A stretch of 64,000 nucleotides of DNA from Rhodococcus sp. 1168 (lineage in GTDB: Bacteria; Actinomycetota; Actinomycetes; Mycobacteriales; Mycobacteriaceae): assembly GCF_002091955.1 (NCBI RefSeq), contig NZ_MKKY01000070.1, positions 62,001 through 126,000 of the forward strand, written 5' to 3'. Shown here one piece after another: positions 17,255-27,847 of the stretch; the stretch's first letter is position 1; every line of letters starts with the position of its first letter. The position numbers were made by a program, and so were the translations under genes. A model generated the notes under the pieces. That model saw only the letters and a program-made list of their open reading frames with translations. It made no database searches and had not been told where the DNA came from.

Positions 17255-18295
17255 CTAGAACGCGTTCTTCCCCTTGAGCAAGGCCCCGAGTTCATATACT
17301 CGATCTGCAGTATCTGCGGTCACCAGAAGCATCGTGACGCCCGCATCCTCCCACCGCTTCACCTCTTCGCGGACGAAATCGGCATTTCCGATGATCATCG
17401 TTTCGGCAACCATTTCATCGGGCACCGTCGCTGCGGCCTCGTCCTTACGCCCGGACTGATAGAGCTTGCCGATTTCGGCTACTTCGCGGTCGTAGCCCAT
17501 GCGGTTGTACACCTGGGCGTGAAAGTTCGATTCCGGCGCGCCCATGCCTCCCACGTACAGCGCGATGGTCGGTTTGAGCCGCGCGATGGTGGCAGCCCGA
17601 TCGTCGGTGAGCACTACCTGGCAGGTGGCAGCAACTTCGAAATCGGCCCGGCTGCGGCGCGCGCCCGGGCGTGCGAACCCCTTGTCGAGCCACCCGTTGT
17701 ACATCGATGCGAGCCTCGGCGAATAGTAGATTGCCAGCCAGCCGTCGGCGATTTCGGCGGCGAGGGCAACATTCTTGGGACCTTCCGCACCCAGCCAGAT
17801 CGGCAGATCCGCGCGCAGCGGATGCGTGATCGGCTTGAGTGGCTTACCCATTCCTGTTCCGTCCACCGGCAGCGGATAATGTGGCCCGGCACTGGTTACC
17901 GGGGCTTCGCGGGCGAGAACCTGCCGCACGATGTCGACGTATTCCCGCGTACGAGCGAGGGGTTTGGAGAACGGCTGCCCATACCAGCCCTCGACGACCT
18001 GGGGGCCCGAGACACCTAGGCCCAGGATCGCCCGCCCTCCGCTCAAGTGGTCCAGCGTCAGGGCGTGCATGGCGCAATTCGTCGGTGTACGAGCGGATAA
18101 CTGAGCAACCGAAGTACCGAGCTGCACCGATTCCGTCCGTGCACCCCACCACGCCAACGGAGTGAACGCGTCCGACCCCCAGGATTCGGCGGCGAAGATG
18201 GCGTCGAAGCCGGCAGCCTCGGCCGCGTCGACGAGTCCTCCCGTGCCGGTCGGCGGCTGCGCACCCCAGTATCCGAGCTGTAATCCGAGCTTCAT
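17255..18295 (-). CDS. LLM-class F420-dependent oxidoreductase (Rv3520c-like)
   Basis: A luciferase-like (beta/alpha)8 enzyme of 346 residues expected to use F420. It is very similar in recalled sequence to Rv3520c of M. tuberculosis: KLGLQLGYWGAQPP at the start, LGLGVSGPQVVEGWYG near residue 105, and GAEGPKNVALAAEI near residue 185. Rv3520c lies in the KstR regulon but its substrate is not established. The ATG at 18295 is chosen by that homology. A KstR-type operator at 18334-18347 lies between it and the divergent OB-fold gene, so both should be induced by sterol metabolites. Confidence 0.9.
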   Translation of the reverse strand: MKLGLQLGYWGAQPPTGTGGLVDAAEAAGFDAIFAAESWGSDAFTPLAWWGARTESVQLGTSVAQLSARTPTNCAMHALTLDHLSGGRAILGLGVSGPQVVEGWYGQPFSKPLARTREYVDIVRQVLAREAPVTSAGPHYPLPVDGTGMGKPLKPITHPLRADLPIWLGAEGPKNVALAAEIADGWLAIYYSPRLASMYNGWLDKGFARPGARRSRADFEVAATCQVVLTDDRAATIARLKPTIALYVGGMGAPESNFHAQVYNRMGYDREVAEIGKLYQSGRKDEAAATVPDEMVAETMIIGNADFVREEVKRWEDAGVTMLLVTADTADRVYELGALLKGKNAF

Positions 18296-18333
18296 TCGCG
18301 AGCCTTCCCGTAGCGCGGTCTTGCCACCATAAT

Positions 18334-18347
18334 GAGAACCTGTTCTA
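18334..18347. promoter_or_regulatory. KstR-type operator
   Basis: GAGAACCTGTTCTA matches the KstR consensus TNNAACNNGTTNNA except for the first base. It lies in the 61-base gap between the divergent LLM gene and the Rv3521-like gene, so one site can repress both directions. Confidence 0.85.
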
Positions 18348-18356
18348 CTGAAAAAT

Positions 18357-19325
18357 GTGACTATGGTGAGTACACCACTCAGCGCGCCCTTGAACAACGC
18401 CTTCGACTACACCCGCTCTGTCGGGCCGACGATCGGGGCATTTTTGACGGGCCTGCGCCGCAAGCAAATTATCGGCGGACGAGGAAGCGACGGGCGGGTA
18501 TACGTACCCCCACCCGAATACGACTCCCTTACAAAAGAACCCGTTACCGACTTCGTCGACGTCGGTTCCACCGGCACCGTAACTTCTTGGTCCTGGGTAG
18601 CGACTCCGTTCGACGATCACCCTCTCGATCACCCTTTCGCCTTCGCGTTGATCCAGCTCGACGGCGCCGACACCTCACTCCTTCATGCCGTCGACGCAGA
18701 GTCCTCGGATCGGATGTCCACCGGCATGCGCGTCCAGCCGCGATGGGCGCAGGACCGCACCGGCGACATTCACGACGTCGTGTGCTTCGAACCTGCGGAT
18801 CGAGCAGAGGAATCCGGACCGGAACCCGAGGGTGAATCCGGGGAACCCGTCGAGATGATCACCACCCCTGTCCGACTCGAGTACACCCACACTGCCTCGG
18901 CCGAGGAAAGCTACTACCTCCGTGGTCTCGCCGAAGGGCGCTTCATCGGGGGCCGAACAGATTCCGAGGGCAAGGTGTACGTCCCTCCGCGTGGCGCAAG
19001 CCCGACGGATGGGCGTCCGACGACGGAGAAGGTCGAACTACCCGATCACGGCGTCATGACGACCTACTGCATCGTCAATGTGCCGTTCAAGGGCCAGAAG
19101 ATCAAGCCCCCGTACATTGCGGCATATGTGCTGCTCGACGGTGCCGACATTCCGTTTCAGCATTTGATTCTCGAATGCGATCCGGCTGAGGTCCGAATGG
19201 GAATGCGGGTCGAGGCCAAGTGGAAGCCGCGCGAGGAATGGGGTTACACGCTCGAGAACATCGAGTATTTCCGGCCGACGGGTGAGCCCGACGCCGAGTA
19301 CGACACCTACAAGCACCACCTCTGA
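18357..19325 (+). CDS. Double OB-fold (DUF35-type) protein, Rv3521-like
   Basis: A 322-residue protein with two tandem copies of a DUF35-type OB-fold unit. Copy 1 has GGRGSDGRVYVPPPEYD near residue 41 and copy 2 has GGRTDSEGKVYVPPRG near residue 198. Each is followed by an acyl-CoA-associated OB strand set with HGVMTTY/TGTVTSW. Such proteins pair with thiolase-like partners; in the ChsH2-Ltp2 system the DUF35 domain supports a retro-aldolase. It is followed closely by ltp4 and ltp3, so it is likely the OB-fold partner of one or both. The start may be the ATG at 18363. Confidence 0.85.
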   Translation: MTMVSTPLSAPLNNAFDYTRSVGPTIGAFLTGLRRKQIIGGRGSDGRVYVPPPEYDSLTKEPVTDFVDVGSTGTVTSWSWVATPFDDHPLDHPFAFALIQLDGADTSLLHAVDAESSDRMSTGMRVQPRWAQDRTGDIHDVVCFEPADRAEESGPEPEGESGEPVEMITTPVRLEYTHTASAEESYYLRGLAEGRFIGGRTDSEGKVYVPPRGASPTDGRPTTEKVELPDHGVMTTYCIVNVPFKGQKIKPPYIAAYVLLDGADIPFQHLILECDPAEVRMGMRVEAKWKPREEWGYTLENIEYFRPTGEPDAEYDTYKHHL

Positions 19326-19336
19326 GGGGCGAGAGC

Positions 19337-20386
19337 ATGACCGATATCGCAGTGGTGGGCTTCGCACAGGCACCGAATGTCGCGCAGACGGCGGGTACCA
19401 CCAACGGCGTCGAGATGCTGGTTCCATGTTTCCAGCAGCTGTATGCCGAGTTGGGAATCACGAAGTCCGACATCGAATTCTGGTGCTCGGGGTCTTCCGA
19501 CTACCTGGCCGGACGGGCCTTTTCCTTCATTTCCGCGATCGACGCCATCGGTGCGGTCCCACCGATCAACGAGTCTCACGTCGAGATGGATGCGGCATGG
19601 GCACTGTACGAGGCCTGGATCAAACTGATGACGGGCGAGGTCGAGACAGCTCTGGTGTACGGCTTCGGAAAGTCGTCGGCGGGAACTCTGGCGAAAATTC
19701 TTGCGATGCAACTCGATCCCTACCTAGTCGCTCCGCTGTGGCCGGATTCGCTGTCCATTGCCGGCCTGCAGGCGCGCGCCGGGATCGACGCCGGGAAGTG
19801 GGACGCGCGAGCAATGGCCGAGGTCGCCGTCCGCAATCGTGCAAACGCGCATCCGGTGGCACAGTTGTCCGGCAACCTCGACATCGAAAAATTGCTGCAG
19901 ACGGACTACATCGCCGATCCCCTACGCGCACACGATTGCGCGCCGGTGACCGATGGTGCGTCGGCGATCGTGCTCGCTGCGGGTGATCGTGCGCGTTCTC
20001 TCCGCGAAAACCCCGCGTGGATAAGCGGAATCGAGCATCTGATCGACTCACCGAACTTCGGCGCAAGGGATCTGACGACCGCCCCCTCGGCATACAACGC
20101 CGCGGTGAAAGCGTCGGGCGGCGATCTTGCCGGAATCGAACTGGCCGAACTGCACGCACCGTTCACCCATCAGGAATTGATTCTCTCCGACTGGCTCCCC
20201 GATACCGCGACGATCAATCCCTCCGGTGGCACGTTGGTGGGGAACCCGATGTTCTCCGCCGGACTCGAGCGAATCGGCCATGCGGCGTCGAGGATCTTCG
20301 ACGGCAGTGCCGGTCGGGTTCTCGCGCATGCAACGAGCGGCCCACTGCTACAACAGAACTTGGTCGCCGTCATGGAGGGAAGATAA
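19337..20386 (+). CDS. ltp4: Thiolase-like lipid-transfer protein, sterol side-chain aldolase Ltp4
   Basis: A 349-residue SCP2-thiolase-like protein that lacks the normal thiolase nucleophile motif. Work in Rhodococcus shows Ltp3 and Ltp4 are needed to degrade C24-branched sterol side chains, where they act as acyl-CoA aldol-lyases. Here the motif ELHAPFTHQE replaces the thiolase NEAF/HDCF loop near residue 273, and GGTLVGNPMFSAG occupies the usual GGxxxxGHPxGA position near residue 298. The OB-fold gene ends 11 bases upstream and ltp3 starts at the base after the stop, which argues for one operon and a complex. Confidence 0.85.
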   Translation: MTDIAVVGFAQAPNVAQTAGTTNGVEMLVPCFQQLYAELGITKSDIEFWCSGSSDYLAGRAFSFISAIDAIGAVPPINESHVEMDAAWALYEAWIKLMTGEVETALVYGFGKSSAGTLAKILAMQLDPYLVAPLWPDSLSIAGLQARAGIDAGKWDARAMAEVAVRNRANAHPVAQLSGNLDIEKLLQTDYIADPLRAHDCAPVTDGASAIVLAAGDRARSLRENPAWISGIEHLIDSPNFGARDLTTAPSAYNAAVKASGGDLAGIELAELHAPFTHQELILSDWLPDTATINPSGGTLVGNPMFSAGLERIGHAASRIFDGSAGRVLAHATSGPLLQQNLVAVMEGR

Positions 20387-21556
20387 GTGAGCAAGCAACC
20401 CGCTGCGGTATTGGGTACCGGCCAGACTCACTATGTCGCCAAGCGACACGACGTCTCGATGTCCGGACTCGTCCGCGAGGCGATCGACCGTGCGATGATC
20501 GACGCCGAAGTGTCGTGGGACGACATCGATGCGGTCGTCATCGGCAAGGCACCTGACCTGTTCGAAGGCGTCATGATGCCCGAGTTGTTCATGGCCGACG
20601 CTATCGGCGCCACCGGAAAGCCACTCCTGCGCGTCCACACTGCCGGCTCGGTAGGTGGCTCGACGGCCATCGTGGCGTCGTCGTTGGTGCAGTCGGGCGT
20701 ACACAAACGTGTTCTCGCCGTAGCTTGGGAGAAGCAATCGGAGAGCAATGCCATGTGGGCCTTGTCGATTCCGGTGCCGTTCAACATGCCCGTCGGTGCG
20801 GGCGCCGGTGGATATTTTGCGCCGCACATCCGCTCGTACATTCGCCGTTCGAATGCACCCGAGCACATCGGCGCGATGGTGGCGGTGAAGGACCGGCTCA
20901 ACGGGAGCCGGAATCCCTACGCGCACCTCAAGCACCCGGACATCACCCTCGAGTCGGTTCAGGCATCACAGATGTTGTGGGACCCGATCCGTTACGACGA
21001 GACGTGCCCGTCGTCCGATGGGGCCTGCGCGGTGGTGATCGGCGACGAGGCTACTGCCCACGCACGCGAGGCGGACGGTAAGAAGGTCGCCTGGATCCAC
21101 GCTACGTCGATGCGCACCGAGCCGACGACGTTCGCCGGGCGCGACCAGGTCAATCCGCAGGCGGGCCGGGATGCGGCTGCGGCACTGTGGAAAGCAGCGG
21201 GAATCACCGATCCTCTCGAAGAGATCGACGTCGCTGAAATCTATGTTCCGTTCTCGTGGTTCGAACCGATGTGGCTCGAGAACCTCGGATTCGTGCCGGA
21301 GGGTCAGGGATGGAAACTGACCGAAGCAGGCGACACGGCCATGGGCGGCAAGCTCCCGGTCAACTGCTCCGGCGGCGTTCTGTCGTCCAACCCCATTGGG
21401 GCGTCGGGAATGATCAGGTTTGCCGAGGCTGCAATGCAGGTTATGCACCGCGCGGGCGACCACCAGGTGGACAATGCCAAGAAAGCCCTCGGCCACGCCT
21501 ACGGCGGAGGGTCCCAATATTTCTCGATGTGGGTCGTAGGGAGCGAACAGCTATGA
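20387..21556 (+). CDS. ltp3: Thiolase-like lipid-transfer protein, sterol side-chain aldolase Ltp3
   Basis: A 389-residue SCP2-thiolase homologue corresponding to Rv3523. The loop usually read as HDCF is EIYVPFSWFEPMW near residue 285, and the C-terminal conserved segment is NCSGGVLSSNPIGASG near residue 325, without the His of true thiolases. These changes agree with aldolase chemistry and not thiolysis. Proposed role: retro-aldol cleavage of C24-branched side chains with Ltp4 (established for Rhodococcus homologues). It starts with GTG immediately after the ltp4 stop and overlaps the next LLM gene by 4 bases. Confidence 0.85.
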   Translation: MSKQPAAVLGTGQTHYVAKRHDVSMSGLVREAIDRAMIDAEVSWDDIDAVVIGKAPDLFEGVMMPELFMADAIGATGKPLLRVHTAGSVGGSTAIVASSLVQSGVHKRVLAVAWEKQSESNAMWALSIPVPFNMPVGAGAGGYFAPHIRSYIRRSNAPEHIGAMVAVKDRLNGSRNPYAHLKHPDITLESVQASQMLWDPIRYDETCPSSDGACAVVIGDEATAHAREADGKKVAWIHATSMRTEPTTFAGRDQVNPQAGRDAAAALWKAAGITDPLEEIDVAEIYVPFSWFEPMWLENLGFVPEGQGWKLTEAGDTAMGGKLPVNCSGGVLSSNPIGASGMIRFAEAAMQVMHRAGDHQVDNAKKALGHAYGGGSQYFSMWVVGSEQL

Positions 21557-22413
21557 AGTACACGGTCGGTATTGCAATGACACCGCTACACGAACTGCCG
21601 ACACTGGCGAAGACGGCCGAGGAGTGCGGGTTTTCTTCGATCGCGCTGCCGGATTCGCTGTTCTACATGGAAACCCAGTCGACGGACTATCCGTACACAC
21701 CTGATGGCACACGAATGTGGAATGCCGAGACCCCCTGGGTCGATCCGCTCATCGCGGCGGCAGCGATGGGTGCAGTGACCTCGACTATCGGGTTCTATAC
21801 CCAGGTCCTCAAGCTCGGGTCTCGCAATCCGGTTCTGCTTGCCCGCCAGGTAGGTTCGGTTGCTGCATTGACCGACAATCGATTCGGCTTCGGCGTTGGG
21901 ATCGGCTGGGCTCCAGAGGAATTCGAATGGTGCGGGGCACCGTATGCCAAGCGCGGCAAACGCGTCGACGAGATGATCGAGGTCATCAAGGCGATCCTCG
22001 GCGGCGGCATGGTTGAGTACCACGGCGAGTTCTTCGATTTCGACAAGCTTCAGATGAGTCCGGCACCGACGAAGCCGGTTCCGTTCTATGTCGGCGGGCA
22101 CACCGATGTGGCGCTACGGCGTGCCGCTCGGGTGGGCGACGGGTGGACCTCGGCGATGATCAAGTTCGACGATCTGGTCACCGTCATCGCCCGGTTGCGA
22201 GAACTGCGCGAGGAGTACGGCACCGCTGACAAGCCTTTCGAGATCCAGACCGTGTGCGTCGACCGCTTCGGTAAGGACGGTTACGCCGAACTCGAAGACG
22301 CCGGTGTCACCGACGTCATCTCGGTGCCTTGGATATTCGACGGCATCGGATTCGACGGTCCACTGGAAGCGAAGCAGGACTCGCTTCGGAAGTTCGCGGA
22401 GAAGTTCATTTAG
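21553..22413 (+). CDS. LLM-class F420-dependent oxidoreductase
   Basis: A 286-residue luciferase-like enzyme with the F420-type pattern: LPDSLFYMET near residue 30, GFGVGIGWAPEEFEWCG near residue 112, and VPFYVGGHTDVALRRAARVGDGW near residues 175-195. The ATG at 21553 overlaps the ltp3 stop, so it is the last gene of the OB-ltp4-ltp3 operon. A strong hairpin follows its stop. Its place suggests a reduction or oxidation in sterol side-chain breakdown, but the step is not known. Confidence 0.88.
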   Translation: MKYTVGIAMTPLHELPTLAKTAEECGFSSIALPDSLFYMETQSTDYPYTPDGTRMWNAETPWVDPLIAAAAMGAVTSTIGFYTQVLKLGSRNPVLLARQVGSVAALTDNRFGFGVGIGWAPEEFEWCGAPYAKRGKRVDEMIEVIKAILGGGMVEYHGEFFDFDKLQMSPAPTKPVPFYVGGHTDVALRRAARVGDGWTSAMIKFDDLVTVIARLRELREEYGTADKPFEIQTVCVDRFGKDGYAELEDAGVTDVISVPWIFDGIGFDGPLEAKQDSLRKFAEKFI

Positions 22414-22426
22414 ACGCCCTACACAT

Positions 22427-22471
22427 ACGAGAGCGGCAGTACGCCTTTCGAAGACGTACTGCCGCTCTCGT
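22427..22471. terminator. Bidirectional terminator hairpin
   Basis: Perfect 17-bp inverted repeat: ACGAGAGCGGCAGTACG at 22427-22443 and its complement at 22455-22471, with an 11-base loop. It sits between the convergent LLM gene (stop 22413) and cyp125 (stop 22485) and can serve both. Confidence 0.85.
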
Positions 22472-22484
22472 GTTTGCTACCGGG

Positions 22485-23753
22485 CTAGTGCGGGACTGGG
22501 CAGCCGCCCTTGTAGTCGACCTGGAATTCCTTGACTCCGTTGAGCCATCCCGAACGCAGTCGACGTGGATCGCCGAGCTTGGAGATATCGGGAATGTGGT
22601 CGGCGATCGCGTTGAACATCAGGTTGATCTCCATCCGCGCGAGATTCGCCCCGATGCAGTAGTGGGCGCCGTGGCCACCGAAGCCGAGGTGGGGGTTCGG
22701 GTCTCGCAGGATGTCGAACTTGTACGGGTCCTCGAAGACATCTTCGTCGAAGTTCGCGGAGCCGTAGAACATCACGACTCGGTCGCCGGCCTTGATCGTG
22801 GTGCCGTTCAGGTCGAAATCTTCCTTCGCGGTGCGCTGGAAGGAGGTGACCGGGGTGGCGTAACGGACGACTTCGTCGGCCGTGGTGTCCGGGCGCTCCT
22901 TCTTGTACAACTCCCACTGCTCAGGATTGTCGATGAACGCACCCATTCCGTGTGTGAGCGCGTTGCGGGTGGTCTCGTTGCCCGCGACGGCAAGGATGAT
23001 CACGAAGAAGCCGAATTCCTCGGGTGCGAGGTGATCACCGTCGATGTCGGCGTTGATCAGGGTGGTGATGATGTCGTCCTTGGGGCACTTTCGACGCTCA
23101 TCCGCGAGGCCGTACGCGTACCCGAGGATCTGGGCCGACGCCTCTACCGGGTCGATGTCGAACTCCGGATCGTCGTAGGCGGTCATCTCGTTGGACCAAT
23201 CGAAGATCTTCTTGCGATCCTCCTGCGGGATCCCGAGCAGATCGGCGATGGCCTGCAACGGCAACTCCGAGGCGATTTCGGTGACGAAGTCACCGGTCGG
23301 GTTCTCTGCAGCCTTCTTGACGATCGCCTGCGCACGGCGCTCGAGCTCGTCGTGCAGGCCACCGATCGCCCTAGGGGTGAATCCCTTCGCGACGATCTTG
23401 CGGGTCTTGGTGTGTTGGGGGGCATCCTGGTTGATCAGCACGAAGCGCTGCAGTTCGATCTGCTCGCGCGTGATGTCGTCGTTGAATCGCGGCATCGCGG
23501 TGTTCTCGAAGCTCGAGAACACGTCGCTGCGCTTGGAGATCTCTTTGATCTCGGCGTGCTTGGTGACGACCCAATATCCGTCGTCGTCGAATCCACCGAC
23601 ATTGCGCGGCTGCGGGCACCACCAGACCGGAGCTGTCTTGCGAAGCTCGGCGAACTCTTCGACCGGTATCCTGTGCTCGTAGATATCGGGGTCGGTCGGG
23701 TCGAAGCCCTCCGGCAAATCGGGACGAATGAGGTCCTGATGTAGGTCTGTCAC
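22485..23753 (-). CDS. cyp125: Steroid C26/27-monooxygenase CYP125
   Basis: Cytochrome P450 that oxidises the terminal methyl of cholest-4-en-3-one to start side-chain breakdown. It has 422 residues; the I-helix oxygen motif is AGNETTRN near residue 255 and the heme Cys loop is GFGGHGAHYCIG near residue 362. Long stretches match recalled CYP125A1 (Rv3545c), such as LRSGWLNG near the end. The GTG at 23753 is chosen because AGGAGA lies 5-6 bases upstream; the longer frame to 23786 lacks one. It is divergent from fadA5, as in M. tuberculosis, and a perfect KstR site lies about 110 bases upstream. Confidence 0.95.
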   Translation of the reverse strand: MTDLHQDLIRPDLPEGFDPTDPDIYEHRIPVEEFAELRKTAPVWWCPQPRNVGGFDDDGYWVVTKHAEIKEISKRSDVFSSFENTAMPRFNDDITREQIELQRFVLINQDAPQHTKTRKIVAKGFTPRAIGGLHDELERRAQAIVKKAAENPTGDFVTEIASELPLQAIADLLGIPQEDRKKIFDWSNEMTAYDDPEFDIDPVEASAQILGYAYGLADERRKCPKDDIITTLINADIDGDHLAPEEFGFFVIILAVAGNETTRNALTHGMGAFIDNPEQWELYKKERPDTTADEVVRYATPVTSFQRTAKEDFDLNGTTIKAGDRVVMFYGSANFDEDVFEDPYKFDILRDPNPHLGFGGHGAHYCIGANLARMEINLMFNAIADHIPDISKLGDPRRLRSGWLNGVKEFQVDYKGGCPVPH

Positions 23754-23861
23754 TTGCTCTCCTGACAGTTTCTTGGGTCGATGCACAGGCTGCGGTCCTG
23801 TTCGGGGCCGCCGAGCAGGCTGCGCTCCTGCTTGGAGCCACTTTTACGGGCCACGCTCTTA

Positions 23862-23875
23862 TGGAACACGTTCTA
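23862..23875. promoter_or_regulatory. KstR operator for cyp125
   Basis: TGGAACACGTTCTA matches TNNAACNNGTTNNA at every fixed position. It lies in the cyp125-fadA5 intergenic region, on the cyp125 side. Confidence 0.92.
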
Positions 23876-23905
23876 GCTTTATTCAAACACAAGGGGTCGA
23901 GATAG

Positions 23906-25114
<1,209 letters not shown>

Positions 25115-25130
25115 ACCTCTCAGCTAGAGG

Positions 25131-25290
25131 TCAGAGATAATTCGGCGGCTTTTTCGTGTCGGGCAGCGCCACATCGTCGCTGCTCGGCGCGAGCCACGGA
25201 ATCCACGTTTCGGTGATCAAGCGCCCGTCTCCGGTGAGAATCGCGTCGGGATCGGGATCTACGAGGTCCGGAAACTGATCTGACGCGAGA
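25131..25290 (-). pseudogene. 3' remnant of an unidentified gene cut by IS3
   Basis: An open frame of about 53 codons reads into a stop at 25131 and ends TKKPPNYL. It has acidic and hydrophobic coding-like content (for example LITETWIPWLAPSSDD) but no start, and its 5' side abuts the IS3 terminal repeat at 25291. It looks like the tail of a minus-strand gene whose beginning was lost when the island or the IS arrived. The family was not recognised. Confidence 0.5.
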
Positions 25291-25299
25291 ATTTCGGAC

Positions 25300-25484
25300 A
25301 CTGGAGATGGTTACATGCAGGCCGCGTTGATGTGCTGCCGGCAACTGCAATGGACGCTCCCGCCTCGATCAGGCTGGTCGCAGCAGCATTTTTGAGTGCG
25401 GTTGCGATGAACTCGGTGCGCATGTGATCGGCGATCGACCAGCCCACGACTTTCCGGGGGAAGCAGTCGATCACCATCGCCATT
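25300..25484 (-). pseudogene. IS3 orfB fragment, catalytic-core part
   Basis: Minus-strand codons AMVIDCFPRKVVGWSIADHM and TALKNAAATSLIEAGA match the middle of an IS3-family DDE integrase, around the first catalytic Asp. The frame diverges after that and the rest of the core is missing. It is the continuation of the orfB fragment at 29033-29457, displaced by the recombinase insertion. Confidence 0.8.
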
Positions 25485-25495
25485 ATGTGGAATCA
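25483..25495. repeat. Inverted repeat at left edge of recombinase module
   Basis: TTATGTGGAATCA here and TGATTCCACGTAA at 28959-28971 are inverted copies with one mismatch. They coincide with the points where IS3 homology stops and recombinase DNA begins, so they may be the ends or core sites of the inserted module. Confidence 0.5.
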
Positions 25496-25507
25496 AGATT
25501 GTCAAGT

Positions 25508-27847
25508 TCATCCTGGTTCTCCGTGTCGGACTTGCACGATCGGCAGCAGGGTCATGGTCGGGGACGCGCCGATCTCTCGTGGGCTGGGTCCGGCTGGTGT
25601 GGGGACGTCGGTGAGGCTGTCGAGCAACGAGGCGATGGCGGTGTGTCCATCATCGACGGCGGCGCGTTCGTCGTCGGTGAGTGGGATGCTGGTGAGCATG
25701 CGCTGCAGGTTGCCGCTGGCCTCGAGTAGCTGGGCATTGCTGGAGTCATTCGGGGTGTAGAAGTCGCAGCGCGCGCAGGCCATCCGGTGCTGGCACTGCT
25801 CGAAAAATGTGTAGCTGCACCAGCCGTGGCCGAGGTCGTAGTGCTGCCAGGGTTGGCCGGTGGCGGCGGCACCGGAGGTGACGGCGTCGCGGTCGACGAG
25901 CACCTCGATGGTGCGGACGTTGCGGGCGAAGTAGCCGGCTTCGGCATAAGCTTTGGACAGGGTGTTTGGGGTGATTCTCGCGTAGTGCTGCGTGGTGTTC
26001 GGTGAGCGGTGGCCGAGCCAGGCCTGCAGCTCGAACAGTGTCATCGGTTCCTTGGCGTTGTAGAGCTGGGTCGCGATCGTGGAACGGGCCCGGTGACTGG
26101 TGATGTTGCCGCGGGCGTCGCTGCCCGGGACACCGGCCTTGGCGCAGAGCGCAGGGATGATCGTGCGGTTGATGTAGTTCTTCGCGACGGGGTGCGCGCG
26201 GACAGCGAAGAGCATGGCCACCCGCTCGCTGGTCTTGCGGTCGAGTGTGCTCGGCTGAGGCGGGCGCAGTGCCTGCCAGGCCTCGATCGCCTGTCCCAGA
26301 AGAGGATCGACAGGTTTGGTGAACGCGGTACCGGTCTTGTGAACGGGCACCTCCAGCAGGCAGACGGCGTCCTCGGCGAGCACATCGGGTGAGTCGGCAG
26401 CAATGGGCTGACCGTCGTATTGCCAACGCACGCAGCCACATTGCAGTCGCGATAGCTCGTCACTGCGCAGTCCGCCGAACAGCCAGGTCAGCGTGATCGC
26501 CCGGATCAGCTCCATCGGGTAATAGGTGTCGGCGGAATTACCGGGCAGGTCACTTGAGTCGAGATTGAGCCCGGCCCACAACAGCTTCGCCCACACATCG
26601 TCGGCAATGACACGCGGGTTAGTGCCGATCAGGGCGGACACGCTGCGCGGCAACGCGAGTGCGCGGGCCGGGTCAAAGCGACGACCGATCCATTCCCACT
26701 CCTGGCAGTCGCGGAAGAAGGTGCGGGTGGCCATGAGAATGTGGGCTTTGGTACGTGGGGATATCGGGTCTCCGGTGCGGGAGTGGAGGTGGTCGCGGCG
26801 TTGGACGTAGTCGCCGACGCTCATGCGGTCCACGGCCGCGACCCAGGCGGCACTGGTCTGACGGGTCCATTGCCTGGGTTCGGTGATCTCAGGATGCTCA
26901 GCGGCCAGCCACCGCCCGGCCTTGGCCATAATGGTGCGGATGGTCCTGCGGACCCGCGGGGTGAGCGCGGAGGTGTCGTGCCACCGGGCGACCCAGTTGG
27001 CCCAGCTGTCGGTGGTCCCCTCGATGACCGCATAGGGGTTGCCTGCGGTGCGCGCCGGCGGGTCGCAGTGCCGAAGTGCGGCGACGGCACGGTGCAGCGC
27101 GTAGAGCATCTCGCCCTGGTGATCGTTGGTGGCTGGGTGCACGCGCAGTCGCTCGAATGCCGCGGTATCGAGGTCCTTGAGTCTGGGGCTGCGGTTGATC
27201 AGCAGGACCTGGCCGAGCACCCCGCGCAGTCGGTGCTTACCGCTCAAGACACCGCGGTAGCCCCACTGATCCAAGACCGCGCTGACCTGGCGCATCGACT
27301 CCTCGATCGCCTCGGCGCCGAAGACGAGGCGAGCCAGATGCAGCCGGTTGAATGTGCCCAATAGTTGGAAGGCATCGAAGCCACCGATCAGATAGGCCAG
27401 CGCGAGGAGGAAGGGACGCACTGTGCTCTCGGTAGGCAGTTCCCTGGCCGCGACGAACCCCTCGGCGCTCGAACCGCACAGCTGCGCCCAGTCCCCGGTC
27501 GTCCACGCCCAGTAGGACCGGCCGGTGTCCGCGCAATGCTGCAAGATGATCGCGGCCGCGTGCGCCCCGGCCCGCCGAAACCGGGCGTTATCGCCATGAT
27601 GCAACCCGGCCCGCGCGGCGTCGAGCGGCTCGACGAGCCGCGCCAGCGCCGTCCGGTGGGCCGCAGTCCGGCGTGGGATTCCCCGTGCTCTATTGCGGCG
27701 CAACGCCTTCGGTCCCAAGTCACGCAGTGCGCGGCGCTCCGCGTCGGACAGCTCCTCCCACCGATCGTAGAGTTCGAAGGACACCGGAAACGTCCACGCC
27801 GGACACGTGAGATCCGCCTTGCCGACGGCACGAACCGCGGCGGTCAC
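25508..27847 (-). CDS. Tn554 TnpB-like tyrosine recombinase
   Basis: A 779-residue site-specific recombinase. The catalytic domain (about residues 400-640) has the Arg in GGLRSDELSRL, HRARST (His and Arg), LGHRSPNTTQHY with the second His/Arg and the Tyr. A C-terminal Cys/His cluster (GWCSY ... CQHRMACARCDFY near residue 680) fits the zinc-binding tail of Tn554 TnpB proteins. GTG at 27847 is chosen because it overlaps the stop of the upstream recombinase (GTGA), which shows co-translation. No TnpC-like third gene was seen. The gene appears intact. Confidence 0.85.
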   Translation of the reverse strand: MTAAVRAVGKADLTCPAWTFPVSFELYDRWEELSDAERRALRDLGPKALRRNRARGIPRRTAAHRTALARLVEPLDAARAGLHHGDNARFRRAGAHAAAIILQHCADTGRSYWAWTTGDWAQLCGSSAEGFVAARELPTESTVRPFLLALAYLIGGFDAFQLLGTFNRLHLARLVFGAEAIEESMRQVSAVLDQWGYRGVLSGKHRLRGVLGQVLLINRSPRLKDLDTAAFERLRVHPATNDHQGEMLYALHRAVAALRHCDPPARTAGNPYAVIEGTTDSWANWVARWHDTSALTPRVRRTIRTIMAKAGRWLAAEHPEITEPRQWTRQTSAAWVAAVDRMSVGDYVQRRDHLHSRTGDPISPRTKAHILMATRTFFRDCQEWEWIGRRFDPARALALPRSVSALIGTNPRVIADDVWAKLLWAGLNLDSSDLPGNSADTYYPMELIRAITLTWLFGGLRSDELSRLQCGCVRWQYDGQPIAADSPDVLAEDAVCLLEVPVHKTGTAFTKPVDPLLGQAIEAWQALRPPQPSTLDRKTSERVAMLFAVRAHPVAKNYINRTIIPALCAKAGVPGSDARGNITSHRARSTIATQLYNAKEPMTLFELQAWLGHRSPNTTQHYARITPNTLSKAYAEAGYFARNVRTIEVLVDRDAVTSGAAATGQPWQHYDLGHGWCSYTFFEQCQHRMACARCDFYTPNDSSNAQLLEASGNLQRMLTSIPLTDDERAAVDDGHTAIASLLDSLTDVPTPAGPSPREIGASPTMTLLPIVQVRHGEPG

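Noticed and set aside
22329-23744. A 471-codon open frame opposite cyp125
   Set aside because: It is the complement of a clear P450 with heme and I-helix motifs; its own protein has no recognisable domain.
25115-25131. Small hairpin ACCTCT-N5-AGAGGT after fadA5 as a terminator
   Set aside because: Only six base pairs, with no adjacent T run; too weak to call.
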